A DNA stretch of 14,588 bases, from the NCBI GenBank assembly GCA_040080145.1, contig JBEBJA010000236.1, positions 1-14,588 of the forward strand, given 5' to 3'. The position numbers and the translations under genes are program-made. The notes beneath the pieces were generated by a model. That model made no database searches. It was given only the letters and a program-made list of their open reading frames with translations, and was not told where the DNA came from. Origin of the DNA: JANXVY01 sp040080145 (GTDB lineage: Bacteria > Pseudomonadota > Alphaproteobacteria > Rhizobiales > Hyphomicrobiaceae). Each line of letters begins with the position of its first letter. Position 1 is the first letter of the stretch. Positions 1-8,047 of this stretch are shown piece by piece.

Positions 1-1446
1 GCCGAAATACCCTCGCCGCTCTGGCAGGGCGAAGCGGGCCTGACCGCCAAAACCTTATTCGAAGCCCTGCTCCAACCCGACCTCATCGCCCCCGACGTCG
101 CAGCCAAAGATTACCCCGACCTCTACCGCGCGCTCATCGCCACCGAAAACGTCCGCCCGCGCATACCGGTCCACCCGCGCCTGTCGATCTGGGGCCCCTT
201 CGAATCCCGCCTGCAGCACTGCGACGTTCTGATCCTCGGCTCACTCAATGACGGCACCTGGCCCGAGTCCGCCGACCCCGGCCCCTGGATCAACCGTCCA
301 ATGCGGGCCGCCTTGAAGCTCCCCGCGCCCGAAGAAAAAATCGGTTACGCCGCCCACGACTTCACCCAGCTCATCGCCGGCGAGCGCGTCTACCTCACCC
401 GCGCCGAAAAAATCGACGGCGTCCCGACCGTCCCCTCGCGCTGGCTCATGCGCTTGGAAGCCCTCCTCGCCAGCATGGGCCTCAAAGACCACTTGCGTGC
501 AGAACGCACTGCCTCCACCTATCTGGCCTGGGCCCGCCAGCGCGACCAGCCCTCTCACCGTTCGCCCGTCAAACGCCCGGCCCCACGCCCTCCGGTAGCG
601 ATGCGCCCGCGCAAACTCTCTGTCTCAGCCATCGAAACCTGGATCGCCAACCCCTACGCGATCTACGCTTCCCGCATTCTCAGCCTCGAAGCCCTGCCCC
701 TGATCGGCACGCAGCCCGACGCTGCCATCCGCGGTGCGATCATCCACGAAGCCCTCGCCCGCTTCACGAAGCAGTACCCGCACACCCTGCCCAACGACAT
801 AGAAGCGAACTTGCTCGGCCACGCCAGCACCGTGCTGCAGGAATGGACCGGTCACCCCCGCGTCGCCGCTTTCTGGCTTCCCCGCCTCGAACGCTTCGCC
901 AGCTGGTTCGCCGATACCGAGCCTGCCCGCCGCTCAGAGGGCTCGCGCACCGTCGCCGAAATCAAAGGCTCGACCATGATCGGCTCGCTCGATATGCCCT
1001 TCACGCTCACCGCTCGCGCCGACCGCATCGACATTGCGAACGGCACCGCCATCATTACTGACTACAAGACCGGCATCCCGCCGAGCGCTTCCCAAGTGGC
1101 AGCCCAACTGCGGCCTCAGCTACCCCTCGAAGCAGCCATCGCCATCGCAGGCGGCTTCGACGAAATCCCCAAGATCGAAGTTTGCGGTTTACGCTACATC
1201 CGCGCGTCCGGCGGCGAGCCCGCTGGTGAGGAAACATCCGTGACCGGCGGCAAACAAAACGTCACAGCGGGCGACCTTGCAGCCCAAACAATCACCGGCC
1301 TCAACCGCCACATCGCCGATTTCGACCAGCTATCAACGCCCTACGCCGTCGCCCGCCGCGAAGGCTTCCGCTACGACTTCGACGAATTCGCCCACTTAGC
1401 CCGCGTCGCCGAATGGACTGCCGCCAGCGACGATGAGGAGACCTGA
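1..1446 (+). CDS. addB: Double-strand break repair protein AddB, C-terminal part (5' end outside window)
   Basis: This is the nuclease/helicase-like partner of AddA in the AddAB complex, which resects double-strand breaks and loads RecA. The frame is open from base 1 to the TGA at 1444-1446, so 481 residues of a protein usually near 1000 are visible. Early in the fragment is a stretch typical of alphaproteobacterial AddB (HPRLSIWGPFE, then LILGSLNDGTWP and NRPMR). The C-terminal PD-(D/E)XK nuclease is recognisable from IHEALARF (His249 of the fragment), ADRID (Asp341), DYKTG (Asp354, Lys356) and a Q-rich motif near 373. The first in-frame ATG at 301 is internal. Only two cysteines are visible, and the residue before the NPY motif where iron-sulfur AddB proteins carry Cys is Asn. 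This AddB probably lacks the Fe-S cluster known from Bacillus. The stop codon directly abuts the addA ATG, which indicates one operon. Confidence 0.95.
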   Translation, partial: AEIPSPLWQGEAGLTAKTLFEALLQPDLIAPDVAAKDYPDLYRALIATENVRPRIPVHPRLSIWGPFESRLQHCDVLILGSLNDGTWPESADPGPWINRPMRAALKLPAPEEKIGYAAHDFTQLIAGERVYLTRAEKIDGVPTVPSRWLMRLEALLASMGLKDHLRAERTASTYLAWARQRDQPSHRSPVKRPAPRPPVAMRPRKLSVSAIETWIANPYAIYASRILSLEALPLIGTQPDAAIRGAIIHEALARFTKQYPHTLPNDIEANLLGHASTVLQEWTGHPRVAAFWLPRLERFASWFADTEPARRSEGSRTVAEIKGSTMIGSLDMPFTLTARADRIDIANGTAIITDYKTGIPPSASQVAAQLRPQLPLEAAIAIAGGFDEIPKIEVCGLRYIRASGGEPAGEETSVTGGKQNVTAGDLAAQTITGLNRHIADFDQLSTPYAVARREGFRYDFDEFAHLARVAEWTAASDDEET

Positions 1447-4400
1447 ATGACTGACCAAGCCAGAGCCCAGCCAGCCAGAGCCCAGATTGCTCAAGACCAG
1501 ATTGCTCAAGACCAGATCTCACGAGCACTCGCCGAAACCACCCGTCTGCAGTCGCAGGCCGCCGACCCGACGGCGTCCGTCTGGGTCAGCGCCAACGCGG
1601 GCACCGGCAAGACCCACGTCTTAACCCAGCGCGTGCTGCGCCTGCTGCTGACTGGCACCGCGCCCGAGCGCATCTTGTGCCTCACCTATACCAAGGCCGC
1701 GGCCGCCGAAATGTCGAAGCGCGTCTTCGATACCCTCGCCGGCTGGATCGGCCTTGATGACAATGCGCTTACCGCCGCCCTCACCAAGCTACTTGGCACT
1801 CATCCTTCGACCCGCGAACAAGACCTCGCCCGCACCCTGTTCACCCGCGCCATCGAAACCCCCGGTGGCTTCAAAGTCCAGACCATTCACGCCTTCTGCG
1901 AACGCCTGCTCCAGCGCTTCCCGCTTGAAGCCGGCGTCGCCCCCGGCTTCAAGATCCTCGACGACCACCTTGCCCGCACGCTCATCGGCGACGCCATCAA
2001 CGACACGCTCACAAAAGCCACCCAAGACCGCGAAAGCCCGCTTGGCCGCGCCTTGACGGCCACCATCCGCTATGCCGCCAACGACCAGTTCGACGCCGTC
2101 CTGACCGATGCCATCAAACACCGCGAACTCCTCTCCAGCCTCGTGCGGTCCGGTAACGGCGAAGATGACGCCGATCCGCTCGACTTCGCCAGCGACCTGC
2201 TACGCTCCACCCTCAACGTCCGCAAATTCGCTCAATCGGGCGGCATCCGCACCGAACTCGCCAGCGTCCTCGACGGCCCCACCTTAAAGCGCCTCCAAGA
2301 CGCCCTTTCCGGCGGCACCAAAACCGACATCGAAAAGGCAACCCTCTTGGGCCTCGCTGCCAAATCGGCCGGCCAGCAACGCATCGACACGCTGGCCAAA
2401 TACTTCCTGACCGGCACCCGCGAGCCGCGCGCCAGCTTGATGACCAAGGCCGTCCGCGACGCAAGCCCCGATCTCGAACTCAAGGCCAACAACGCGCAAT
2501 CCAGATTCGTCGCCCTCGACCAGGAACTGACCGGCCTCGACGTCGTGGAAGCAACGCTCGCCCTCTACCGCCTCGCCGACGCCGTGCTTGGCCACTATCA
2601 GTCAGCCAAAGCCGCCCGCGCCGCCCTCGACTTCGAAGACCTCATCGTCAAGTCGGCAAACCTCCTGAGCGGCCACGACGGCGCAGCCTGGGTGCTCTAC
2701 AAACTCGACGGCGGCCTCGACCATATCCTCGTCGACGAAGCCCAAGATACCGCCCCCGCGCAGTGGCAGGTCGTCGCCAACATCGCCAAGGAATTCTTCT
2801 CCGACCGGGGCGCGGGCAGCAAAGCCGGAACCCGCACCGTCTTCGCCGTCGGCGACGAAAAGCAATCTATCTACAGCTTCCAGGGCGCACGCCCCGAACT
2901 GTTTGCCAGGACCGGCGAGGAGTTCAAAAAACTCGCGACCGGCCTTGGCATGCCCTGGCACGCAACCGCCCTCACGCTCTCGTTCCGCACCGTCGGCCCA
3001 ATCCTGTCCGCCGTTGACGGCGTTTTCGCCGACCACGCCGCAACTCCAGGCCTCGCCACCGACCACAGCCGCGTCATCAAGCACGCCGTCAAGCGTTTGG
3101 GTCAAGCAGGCCTCGTCGAAATCTGGCCCACCGAACTCCCCGAACCTAAACAGGACAACGACGCCTGGTCGCCGCTCAATGAAACCGCCCGTTCGTCACC
3201 CGTGGTTCGCTTGGCCGACCGCATTGCCACCACCATCAAGGGCTGGATCGACAGCGGCGAAATGCTGGAATCAGAAGGCCGCCCGATCCGCGCTGGTGAC
3301 ATCCTCATCCTCGTGCGGAAACGCGAACCGTTCGCCTCCACCATTGTCGCCGCCCTCAAGGAGAAAAAAGTCCCAGTCGCCGGTGCCGACCGCATCGTGC
3401 TGATAAACCAGATCGCGGTCCAGGACCTGCTGGCACTTGGCGACTTCCTCACCCTGCCCGAAGACGATCTCTCGCTCGCTGCCATCCTCAAAAGCCCCTT
3501 CTTCGGCCTCGACGACGGCCACCTGCTGACCCTCGCCCACGGCCGCAAAGGTACACTCTGGCAAGCGCTCCTCAACTTAGGCAAAACCGACCCAACCTTC
3601 GCCAGACCCGCCGATCTGCTCAAACGCTGGCGCAAGGAAGCCGACTTCCTGCCCCCGTTCGAGTTCTACGCCGCCGTCCTCGATTCTGACGGTGGCCGCA
3701 TGAAAATGCTGGAACGCTTGGGTCCAGAAGCCGCTGACGGAATTGACGAATTCTTAAACCTCGCCCTCACGTACGATGACCAGGCCCCGCCCTCGCTGAC
3801 CGGCTTCCTTGGCTGGTTGCGCGACGGCGACCGCCAGATCAAGCGCGACATGGACCAGGGCCGCAACGAAGTCCGCGTCCTGACCGTCCACGGCTCCAAG
3901 GGCCTCGAGGCCCCCATCGTTTTCCTGCCCGACACCTGCGCCATGAAATCCGGCCGCTCCGCCAGCGGCCTGCTGACCCTCACCGGCGCAAACCTGCCCT
4001 CCAGCGTCACCGAACTTGCCGTTTGGCCGGTCAAAGGTGCCTCGCGCCTGCCAGCCATCGAAGCGGCAAAGAAGGCCCTGCGCGACGAAGACCTCAAAGA
4101 GCTGAACCGCCTGCTCTATGTCGCCCTAACCCGTCCCCGCGACCGCCTCTACATCGCCGGCTTCCAGTCCCGCGATAAACTCGCCAGCGGCTGCTGGTAC
4201 GACATCGTCACCCGCGCCCTCGGCGGCACCCTGATAGACGTCACGCACGGCGGCCGCACCGTCAAGCGCCTCGCCGCTGATCAAACTGCAACGCCCGAGC
4301 CGCGCAAGGAACACCTAGCCCACGACACGAAGCCAGCCCCCCGCCCGGCCTGGATCGACGCCGCCGCTCCACGCGAAGCCCAACCCGCAATCCCGGTCGC

Positions 4401-5100
4401 CCCCTCGCGCCTCGCCCCCTACGACTTCGACGACGCTGGCGAACCTGTCGCCCACCCCGTCATCGAAGCGCAAACGACGAGCGAACGCGCCAAACGCGAA
4501 CCCACCGTCGCCTCCCCTCAACGCAACAAGGACAACCGATTCCTGCGCGGAACCCTGACCCACGCCCTGCTCGAACACCTGCCCTCGCTCCCTACATCCG
4601 CTTGGCACAAAGCCGCGAGCGCCTTCCTCGACCTTCGCGCCCCCGAACTCACCAAGTCCGCTCGCACCAGCATCGCCACCGAAACCCTGCTGATCCTCAA
4701 CCACGCCACCTTTGCCCCCCTGTTTGGCTCATCAAGCCAGGCCGAAGTCCCCATCGTCGCCGAATTGACCAACCCGTCCGGCAAAGGCCCGCCACTGAAA
4801 TTGAACGGCCAGATCGACCGCCTCGTCGAAACCGCCGACTCTGTCCTGATCGTCGATTACAAAACCAACCGCCCACCGCCCACGCACGTGAGCGAGGTCG
4901 CCGAAACCTATCTCGTTCAGCTTGCGGCCTATAGGCTGGCCCTTGCGGCAATCTTCCCCGGCAAGACCGTCCGCGCCGCCTTGCTTTGGACCCAAACCCC
5001 GAGCCTGATGGAAATCCCATCGCAGACGCTTGATCTCTATGGTTCACGACTCTGGGAGTTTGGAACTCAAAGGGTTGACGTCGTAGGCTTGCCTACCTAA
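1447..5100 (+). CDS. addA: Double-strand break repair helicase-nuclease AddA
   Basis: AddA is the superfamily 1A (UvrD-like) helicase and second nuclease of AddAB. At 1217 residues it is full length for alphaproteobacteria. Visible helicase motifs are Walker A ANAGTGKT (49-56), Ia LTYTKAAAAEM, Walker B DEAQD (430-434), motif III GDEKQSIYSFQGA (from 469), motif IV LSFRT, motif V VRVLTVHGSKGLE (from 809) and motif VI LLYVALTRPRDR (from 889). The C-terminal PD-(D/E)XK nuclease has His1039, IDR (Asp1124) and DYKTN (Asp1137, Lys1139), so both activities look intact. A GGAG ribosome binding site at 1437-1440 lies inside the addB end, 6 nt before the ATG. Residues 5-24 are four copies of a five-residue unit encoded by a 15-bp tandem repeat, unusual for the family. 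The Walker A lies close behind, so the repeat is an N-terminal appendage. trxA follows after 53 nt. Confidence 0.97.
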   Translation: MTDQARAQPARAQIAQDQIAQDQISRALAETTRLQSQAADPTASVWVSANAGTGKTHVLTQRVLRLLLTGTAPERILCLTYTKAAAAEMSKRVFDTLAGWIGLDDNALTAALTKLLGTHPSTREQDLARTLFTRAIETPGGFKVQTIHAFCERLLQRFPLEAGVAPGFKILDDHLARTLIGDAINDTLTKATQDRESPLGRALTATIRYAANDQFDAVLTDAIKHRELLSSLVRSGNGEDDADPLDFASDLLRSTLNVRKFAQSGGIRTELASVLDGPTLKRLQDALSGGTKTDIEKATLLGLAAKSAGQQRIDTLAKYFLTGTREPRASLMTKAVRDASPDLELKANNAQSRFVALDQELTGLDVVEATLALYRLADAVLGHYQSAKAARAALDFEDLIVKSANLLSGHDGAAWVLYKLDGGLDHILVDEAQDTAPAQWQVVANIAKEFFSDRGAGSKAGTRTVFAVGDEKQSIYSFQGARPELFARTGEEFKKLATGLGMPWHATALTLSFRTVGPILSAVDGVFADHAATPGLATDHSRVIKHAVKRLGQAGLVEIWPTELPEPKQDNDAWSPLNETARSSPVVRLADRIATTIKGWIDSGEMLESEGRPIRAGDILILVRKREPFASTIVAALKEKKVPVAGADRIVLINQIAVQDLLALGDFLTLPEDDLSLAAILKSPFFGLDDGHLLTLAHGRKGTLWQALLNLGKTDPTFARPADLLKRWRKEADFLPPFEFYAAVLDSDGGRMKMLERLGPEAADGIDEFLNLALTYDDQAPPSLTGFLGWLRDGDRQIKRDMDQGRNEVRVLTVHGSKGLEAPIVFLPDTCAMKSGRSASGLLTLTGANLPSSVTELAVWPVKGASRLPAIEAAKKALRDEDLKELNRLLYVALTRPRDRLYIAGFQSRDKLASGCWYDIVTRALGGTLIDVTHGGRTVKRLAADQTATPEPRKEHLAHDTKPAPRPAWIDAAAPREAQPAIPVAPSRLAPYDFDDAGEPVAHPVIEAQTTSERAKREPTVASPQRNKDNRFLRGTLTHALLEHLPSLPTSAWHKAASAFLDLRAPELTKSARTSIATETLLILNHATFAPLFGSSSQAEVPIVAELTNPSGKGPPLKLNGQIDRLVETADSVLIVDYKTNRPPPTHVSEVAETYLVQLAAYRLALAAIFPGKTVRAALLWTQTPSLMEIPSQTLDLYGSRLWEFGTQRVDVVGLPT
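1459..1518 (+). repeat. 15-bp tandem repeat, four units, inside addA 5' end
   Basis: Four consecutive 15-bp units encode ARAQP, ARAQI, AQDQI and AQDQI. Units 1 and 2 share a 12-bp identical core (1459-1470 and 1474-1485). The 15-bp string at 1486-1500 is repeated exactly at 1501-1515. The period is a multiple of three, so copy-number change would keep the frame. The exact identity of neighbouring units suggests recent slippage. Confidence 0.9.
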
Positions 5101-5114
5101 TTACCAGCCAACTG

Positions 5115-5136
5115 AGCGCGATCGGATCCGCGCGCT
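5115..5136 (+). other. Inverted repeat in the addA-trxA gap
   Basis: AGCGCG (5115-5120) and CGCGCT (5131-5136) form a perfect 6-bp inverted repeat around a 10-nt loop that itself contains the palindrome CGGATCCG. It lies 6 nt before the trxA ribosome binding site. It could be a weak intercistronic RNA hairpin or a protein site. No T-run follows, so it is not an intrinsic terminator. Confidence 0.35.
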
Positions 5137-5153
5137 TCCAACAGGAGAACACT

Positions 5154-5486
5154 ATGTCGAATGCGGCTGCAGTAACCGATAAGACCTTCGACGCCGAGGT
5201 CCTGAAGTCGGCCGAACCCGTCCTCGTCGACTTCCACGCCGAATGGTGCGGCCCGTGCAAGGCGATGGCCCCGGCTCTCGACCTCGTCGCCGCCGAAATG
5301 AAGGGCAAAGTGAAGGTCGTCAAGGTCGACGTCGACGCAAACCCCGGCATCACCGGCAAGTACGCCATCCGCGCCATGCCGACCCTGCTCGTCTTCAAAG
5401 CCGGCAAAGTCGTCGCCACCCATACCGGTGCCATGGTCCAAAAGCGCGTCCTGGAAGACTGGGTCAAGAAATCCATCGTCGCCTGA
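5154..5486 (+). CDS. trxA: Thioredoxin
   Basis: This is a general cytoplasmic protein-disulfide reductase, 110 residues, the normal size of thioredoxin 1. The active site WCGPC is at 31-35, with the buried Asp26, Pro40, the cis-proline in AMPT (Pro76) and Gly92 all at the same numbering as the E. coli protein. The start is supported by AGGAG at 5143-5147, 6 nt before ATG. It lies 53 nt downstream of addA on the same strand and is closed by an intrinsic terminator, so it is probably the last gene of an addB-addA-trxA transcript. A thioredoxin next to addA is common in rhizobial genomes and need not imply a role in repair. Confidence 0.97.
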   Translation: MSNAAAVTDKTFDAEVLKSAEPVLVDFHAEWCGPCKAMAPALDLVAAEMKGKVKVVKVDVDANPGITGKYAIRAMPTLLVFKAGKVVATHTGAMVQKRVLEDWVKKSIVA

Positions 5487-5517
5487 CCAGCAGACCCGAC
5501 CCTATAAAAGACATGCG

Positions 5518-5546
5518 AGCCCCGCCCTCCCCGGCGGGGCTTTTTT
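5518..5546 (+). terminator. Rho-independent terminator after trxA
   Basis: A perfect 9-bp GC-rich stem (AGCCCCGCC at 5518-5526, GGCGGGGCT at 5533-5541) with a 6-nt loop is followed by six T residues (5541-5546). It begins 31 nt after the trxA stop and orients termination for the plus strand. It is the clearest intrinsic terminator in the window. Confidence 0.93.
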
Positions 5547-5578
5547 AGTCTCCGCCGACCGCTGAAACCCACGAGAGT

Positions 5579-5610
5579 GATTCCGGGACATCCACGCCCC
5601 CGCGTAGGCG
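5579..5610. repeat. Degenerate REP-like palindrome
   Basis: The stretch has the layout of an alphaproteobacterial intergenic REP: a GATTCCGGGACA lead-in followed by CCCCCGCG-TA-GGCG. The right arm is eroded compared with the intact copy near 8537. It sits between the converging trxA and Cys-rich genes. Confidence 0.4.
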
Positions 5611-5630
5611 CATAAGCGCTATGATCGCCC

Positions 5631-6299
5631 CTATTCCCGGCCCTTCCCTTGCTTCCCCGGCAGCGCCGCCAACGCCTGCTGACATCCTGTCGACACCTGC
5701 GCCTGCTTCTCAAGCAGGCACTGCCGCCGCGCTTTGCCCGTTTCGGCCTCACCGCACAACGCCGCGATATCGCCCTTGCAGGCCTGCCTCATACCCAGCT
5801 GTAACGCCCTACGTTCGGCGAGTACGCCCTGACACGGCAGCGTCAGCTTCGCGGCATTCTCCCGCAAGCACAACCCGACGGCACCGTTACCCTTTTCAAC
5901 GCCAGCACAAACGCTGGCAATATCGGCCCGGCACGCCGCCATAGCCTTGCCGCCCCGAGGTGCGTGACCACGTTTGCCGCCGCCCATCCCGTGCTGTTCC
6001 AGCACCGTTTGAATGGCACCTTGGCACGCGGCCGACAGTTTCGATTGGTTTTCCTTGAGACACGCAAATTTGCGCCCGCCGCCACGCGCAACGCCGCCAC
6101 ACAAGGCCTTCATGTCCCCTCGGCATGCGTCCAACGCAGCCCGTCCCGCGCCCTGCCCGTCGTTCAGGCGCGCCGACGCGGCTCCCGACTGAACAACAGC
6201 TGGCGGAGGCGGCGGCGCAGCACTTTGCGCCACACAAACCTGCGCCCCCCAGCCGAACAACGAAAGGCCAAGAACCGCGCCAAGCGTCATTCGAGCCAT
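5631..6299 (-). CDS. Exported protein with three four-cysteine repeats (GLG1/Cys_rich_FGFR-like)
   Basis: The protein is 222 residues of unknown function. Residues 1-24 look like a Sec signal peptide (hydrophobic core at about 6-17, possible cleavage after VCVA). A Pro-rich linker (29-33) follows, then three units with the pattern C-x7-C-x11/12-C-x11-C. Their cysteines are at 59/67/80/92, 123/131/144/156 and 174/182/194/206. Each unit carries a D-[IM]-x-x-[LV]-C and CL-x-[EK] signature resembling the Pfam Cys_rich_FGFR repeat of Golgi GLG1, also known in rhizobial proteins annotated as cysteine-rich repeat. A Gly/Lys/His-rich linker (104-118) separates units 1 and 2. The cysteines are probably disulfide-paired in the periplasm. 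The ATG at 6299 is chosen because it gives the signal peptide and has AGGA 9 nt upstream. The frame continues upstream to 6392 but overlaps the rnd end. The gene is downstream of rnd. Confidence 0.85.
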   Translation of the reverse strand: MARMTLGAVLGLSLFGWGAQVCVAQSAAPPPPPAVVQSGAASARLNDGQGAGRAALDACRGDMKALCGGVARGGGRKFACLKENQSKLSAACQGAIQTVLEQHGMGGGKRGHAPRGGKAMAACRADIASVCAGVEKGNGAVGLCLRENAAKLTLPCQGVLAERRALQLGMRQACKGDIAALCGEAETGKARRQCLLEKQAQVSTGCQQALAALPGKQGKGRE

Positions 6300-6313
6300 G
6301 AGCACACATCCTA

Positions 6314-6341
6314 TTCGAGAGGTTCCTTTGTCCCTCTCAAA
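6314..6341 (-). promoter_or_regulatory. Hairpin just before the ribosome binding site of the Cys-rich gene
   Basis: On the minus strand TTTGAGAGG and CCTCTCGAA form a 9-bp stem with one G-U pair around a 10-nt loop. Its base is 1 nt from the AGGA (6309-6312) that serves the ATG at 6299. It lies in the 67-nt gap after rnd. There is no T-run, so it is more likely an RNA-stability or translation-control element than a terminator. Confidence 0.5.
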
Positions 6342-6366
6342 CGCCCACGATCTCAACTTCCGTCGG

Positions 6367-7530
6367 TCAAGCCCCAACCGGCTCAGCGGCAATGGCGACC
6401 ACTTCGCCCCGCATCAAAGTCAACGCCAAATGCCCCTGCTTCAACCGCAGAGCATCCTCACCAAACACAATCCGCCGCCAGCCGGTCAGCGTCCGCACGT
6501 CGCCAACGGCATCCGACGCGATCAGCTCCAGTTCGTCGTTATCCGCGATAAGCCGCGGAGCCACCCGATGCCGCGCAGCCGCTGCCTTCAACAACACCTT
6601 CAACAGCTCCACCGTCGCCGTTGCCTCTGCCGAAATCGGTGCGGAAACAGTGAGCGGCGGCACGGTCTTTGGATCGCGCTCGATGCCGCGCTTCACCGCG
6701 TCCAAGATCTCTTTCGCCCGCGCCGACCGCGCAAATCCATCGCTCAGCGTCCGCAACTCCGACAGCTTGTCGGCGGTCGTTGGCGCTTGATTGGCAATGT
6801 CAAACAGGGCTTCATCGCGCAAGATCCGACCACGCGGCACATTCTGCCCCTGCGCCAAGCGCTCACGCCATGCCGCCAGCTCGATCAAAATCGCCAGCGC
6901 CTTGCGGTTTTTGACCCGCAGTTTCAGTCGCTTCCAGGCGTCTTCAGGCAGCGTCTGATAGGTCGAGACCTGCATCAGCTCCGCCATTTCTTCCCCGACC
7001 CACTCGGTCCGCTTTCCCGCCGCCATCTCGGCGACCAGAAACTTGTAGACGTCGCGCAGATGCGTCACGTCGGCCAGCGCATAGGTGAGCTGCCCCAACG
7101 TCAACGGCCGCCGGCTCCAATCGGTAAACCGCGACGACTTATCGAGATCGAGCCCGGTGACCTTCTTGACCAGGTTCACATAGCTGACGCTCTCGTTGAA
7201 CCCGCACACCATGGCCGCCACCTGGGTGTCGAACACCGGCTTGGGCACCTTCCCGGTCTGGGCAAACACGATCTCGACATCCTGACGGGCGGCGTGAAAA
7301 ACCTTCACAACCCCTTCATTCATCATCAGCGCATGGAACGGCGCAAGATCAAGCCCCGGCGCCAGCGGATCGACGATGACTTCCAGATCCGGGCTCGCCA
7401 TCTGAATGAGGCACAGGATCGGCCAGAACGTCGTCTCACGCATGAATTCGGTATCGACCGCGACAAAGCTCGACTTCGCGAGTTCGTCGCAGGCATTCTG
7501 CAGATCGGCAGTTGAAGTTATGACTCGCAT
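6367..7530 (-). CDS. rnd: Ribonuclease D
   Basis: RNase D is a 3'-5' exoribonuclease that trims the 3' ends of tRNA and other small RNAs. The DEDDy catalytic set is complete: VDTEF (Asp26, Glu28), HAARQD (Asp84), and Tyr150 with Asp154 in LTYALADVTHL. These positions lie within two residues of the E. coli enzyme. The middle (about 208-288) has the look of an HRDC domain, with NRKALAILIELAAWRERLAQ-type helices. At 387 residues the length is normal. No clear Shine-Dalgarno precedes the ATG at 7530, and a possible -10 box lies only 8 nt upstream. The gene is divergent from the tRNA-Ala gene on the plus strand. The Cys-rich gene follows 67 nt after its stop. Confidence 0.96.
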   Translation of the reverse strand: MRVITSTADLQNACDELAKSSFVAVDTEFMRETTFWPILCLIQMASPDLEVIVDPLAPGLDLAPFHALMMNEGVVKVFHAARQDVEIVFAQTGKVPKPVFDTQVAAMVCGFNESVSYVNLVKKVTGLDLDKSSRFTDWSRRPLTLGQLTYALADVTHLRDVYKFLVAEMAAGKRTEWVGEEMAELMQVSTYQTLPEDAWKRLKLRVKNRKALAILIELAAWRERLAQGQNVPRGRILRDEALFDIANQAPTTADKLSELRTLSDGFARSARAKEILDAVKRGIERDPKTVPPLTVSAPISAEATATVELLKVLLKAAAARHRVAPRLIADNDELELIASDAVGDVRTLTGWRRIVFGEDALRLKQGHLALTLMRGEVVAIAAEPVGA

Positions 7531-7538
7531 GGATCGGC

Positions 7539-7567
7539 CCTATAGCGCAGCCGGCGCGCTTTGTCGC
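7539..7567 (-). promoter_or_regulatory. Possible rnd promoter
   Basis: On the minus strand GCGACA (7562-7567) and TATAGG (7539-7544) are separated by 17 nt, four of six matches each to sigma70 consensus. The -10 ends 8 nt before the rnd ATG, so transcription from it would start at or near the start codon. This is a moderate match in a GC-rich background. Confidence 0.35.
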
Positions 7568-7747
7568 GAATTTGTGAAAAGCTGCCAACAAATCCATGAA
7601 AGCCGCGGACTTCCCGCACCAAAACCAAGCCTGCCCCGCCGTCCAACCCCATCCTGGCAAAATAGCGCGAACTTGCCGCTTGCAGTTTTCAAACGAAGCG
7701 CCTAATGAACCGCTTCTTCCGGTGCATGGTTTCCAGCCGCGCCGGTC

Positions 7748-7767
7748 AGACCCCGTGAAACGGGTCT
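7748..7767 (+). other. Small hairpin just upstream of tRNA-Ala
   Basis: AGACCC (7748-7753) and GGGTCT (7762-7767) form a 6-bp perfect stem with an 8-nt loop ending 6 nt before the mature tRNA 5' end. It could be part of the precursor leader. No convincing tRNA promoter was found; TTGCAG-N17-TAATGA near 7680-7708 is only a weak candidate. Confidence 0.35.
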
Positions 7768-7773
7768 TGGTAT

Positions 7774-7849
<76 letters not shown>

Positions 7850-8022
7850 ATTCCCACCTGAGACAACAACATAACCAAACGCAATCAGTAGCTTGCGGAT
7901 CAAACACGCAGCAATTGCAGGCCTATGGCCCGGTCCACACCCTCCAATAGAGAATGCACCCGCGCGTATTGTACAAAAGTCCAAAGTCCCAATATTCACC
8001 GAGTTTTGCCGTTGCACCCCGT

Positions 8023-8047
8023 GCTACGCATCGGCGCATCACGTAGC
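8023..8047 (+). other. Inverted repeat upstream of the NTF2-like gene
   Basis: GCTACG (8023-8028) and CGTAGC (8042-8047) form a perfect 6-bp inverted repeat with a 13-nt loop, ending 3 nt before the AGGGGA ribosome binding site at 8051-8056. It could be an operator or a translation-control hairpin. The remaining gap 7850-8022 shows no gene and no convincing promoter. Confidence 0.3.

Noticed and set aside
301..1446. addB starting at the ATG at 301
   Set aside because: The frame is open back to base 1 and encodes AddB-like sequence there, so this Met is internal and the gene is cut by the window edge.
2602..3105. A 167-codon minus-strand open frame within addA
   Set aside because: It is antisense to the intact AddA helicase motifs II and III; the composition is that of a shadow frame.
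5093..5752. A 219-codon minus-strand open frame over trxA and its terminator
   Set aside because: It covers a canonical thioredoxin and a strong terminator in antisense. The product is Arg-rich with no recognisable motif.
5631..6299. Cys-rich protein as a lipoprotein or a toxin
   Set aside because: Cys22 lacks a proper lipobox (preceded by Ala-Gln-Val), and no partner gene, immunity gene or toxin motif is visible.
6298..7515. A 405-codon plus-strand open frame antisense to rnd
   Set aside because: The translation is rich in Arg, His, Gln and Pro, with no domain. The opposite strand encodes a complete RNase D with all catalytic residues. It is a GC-driven shadow frame.
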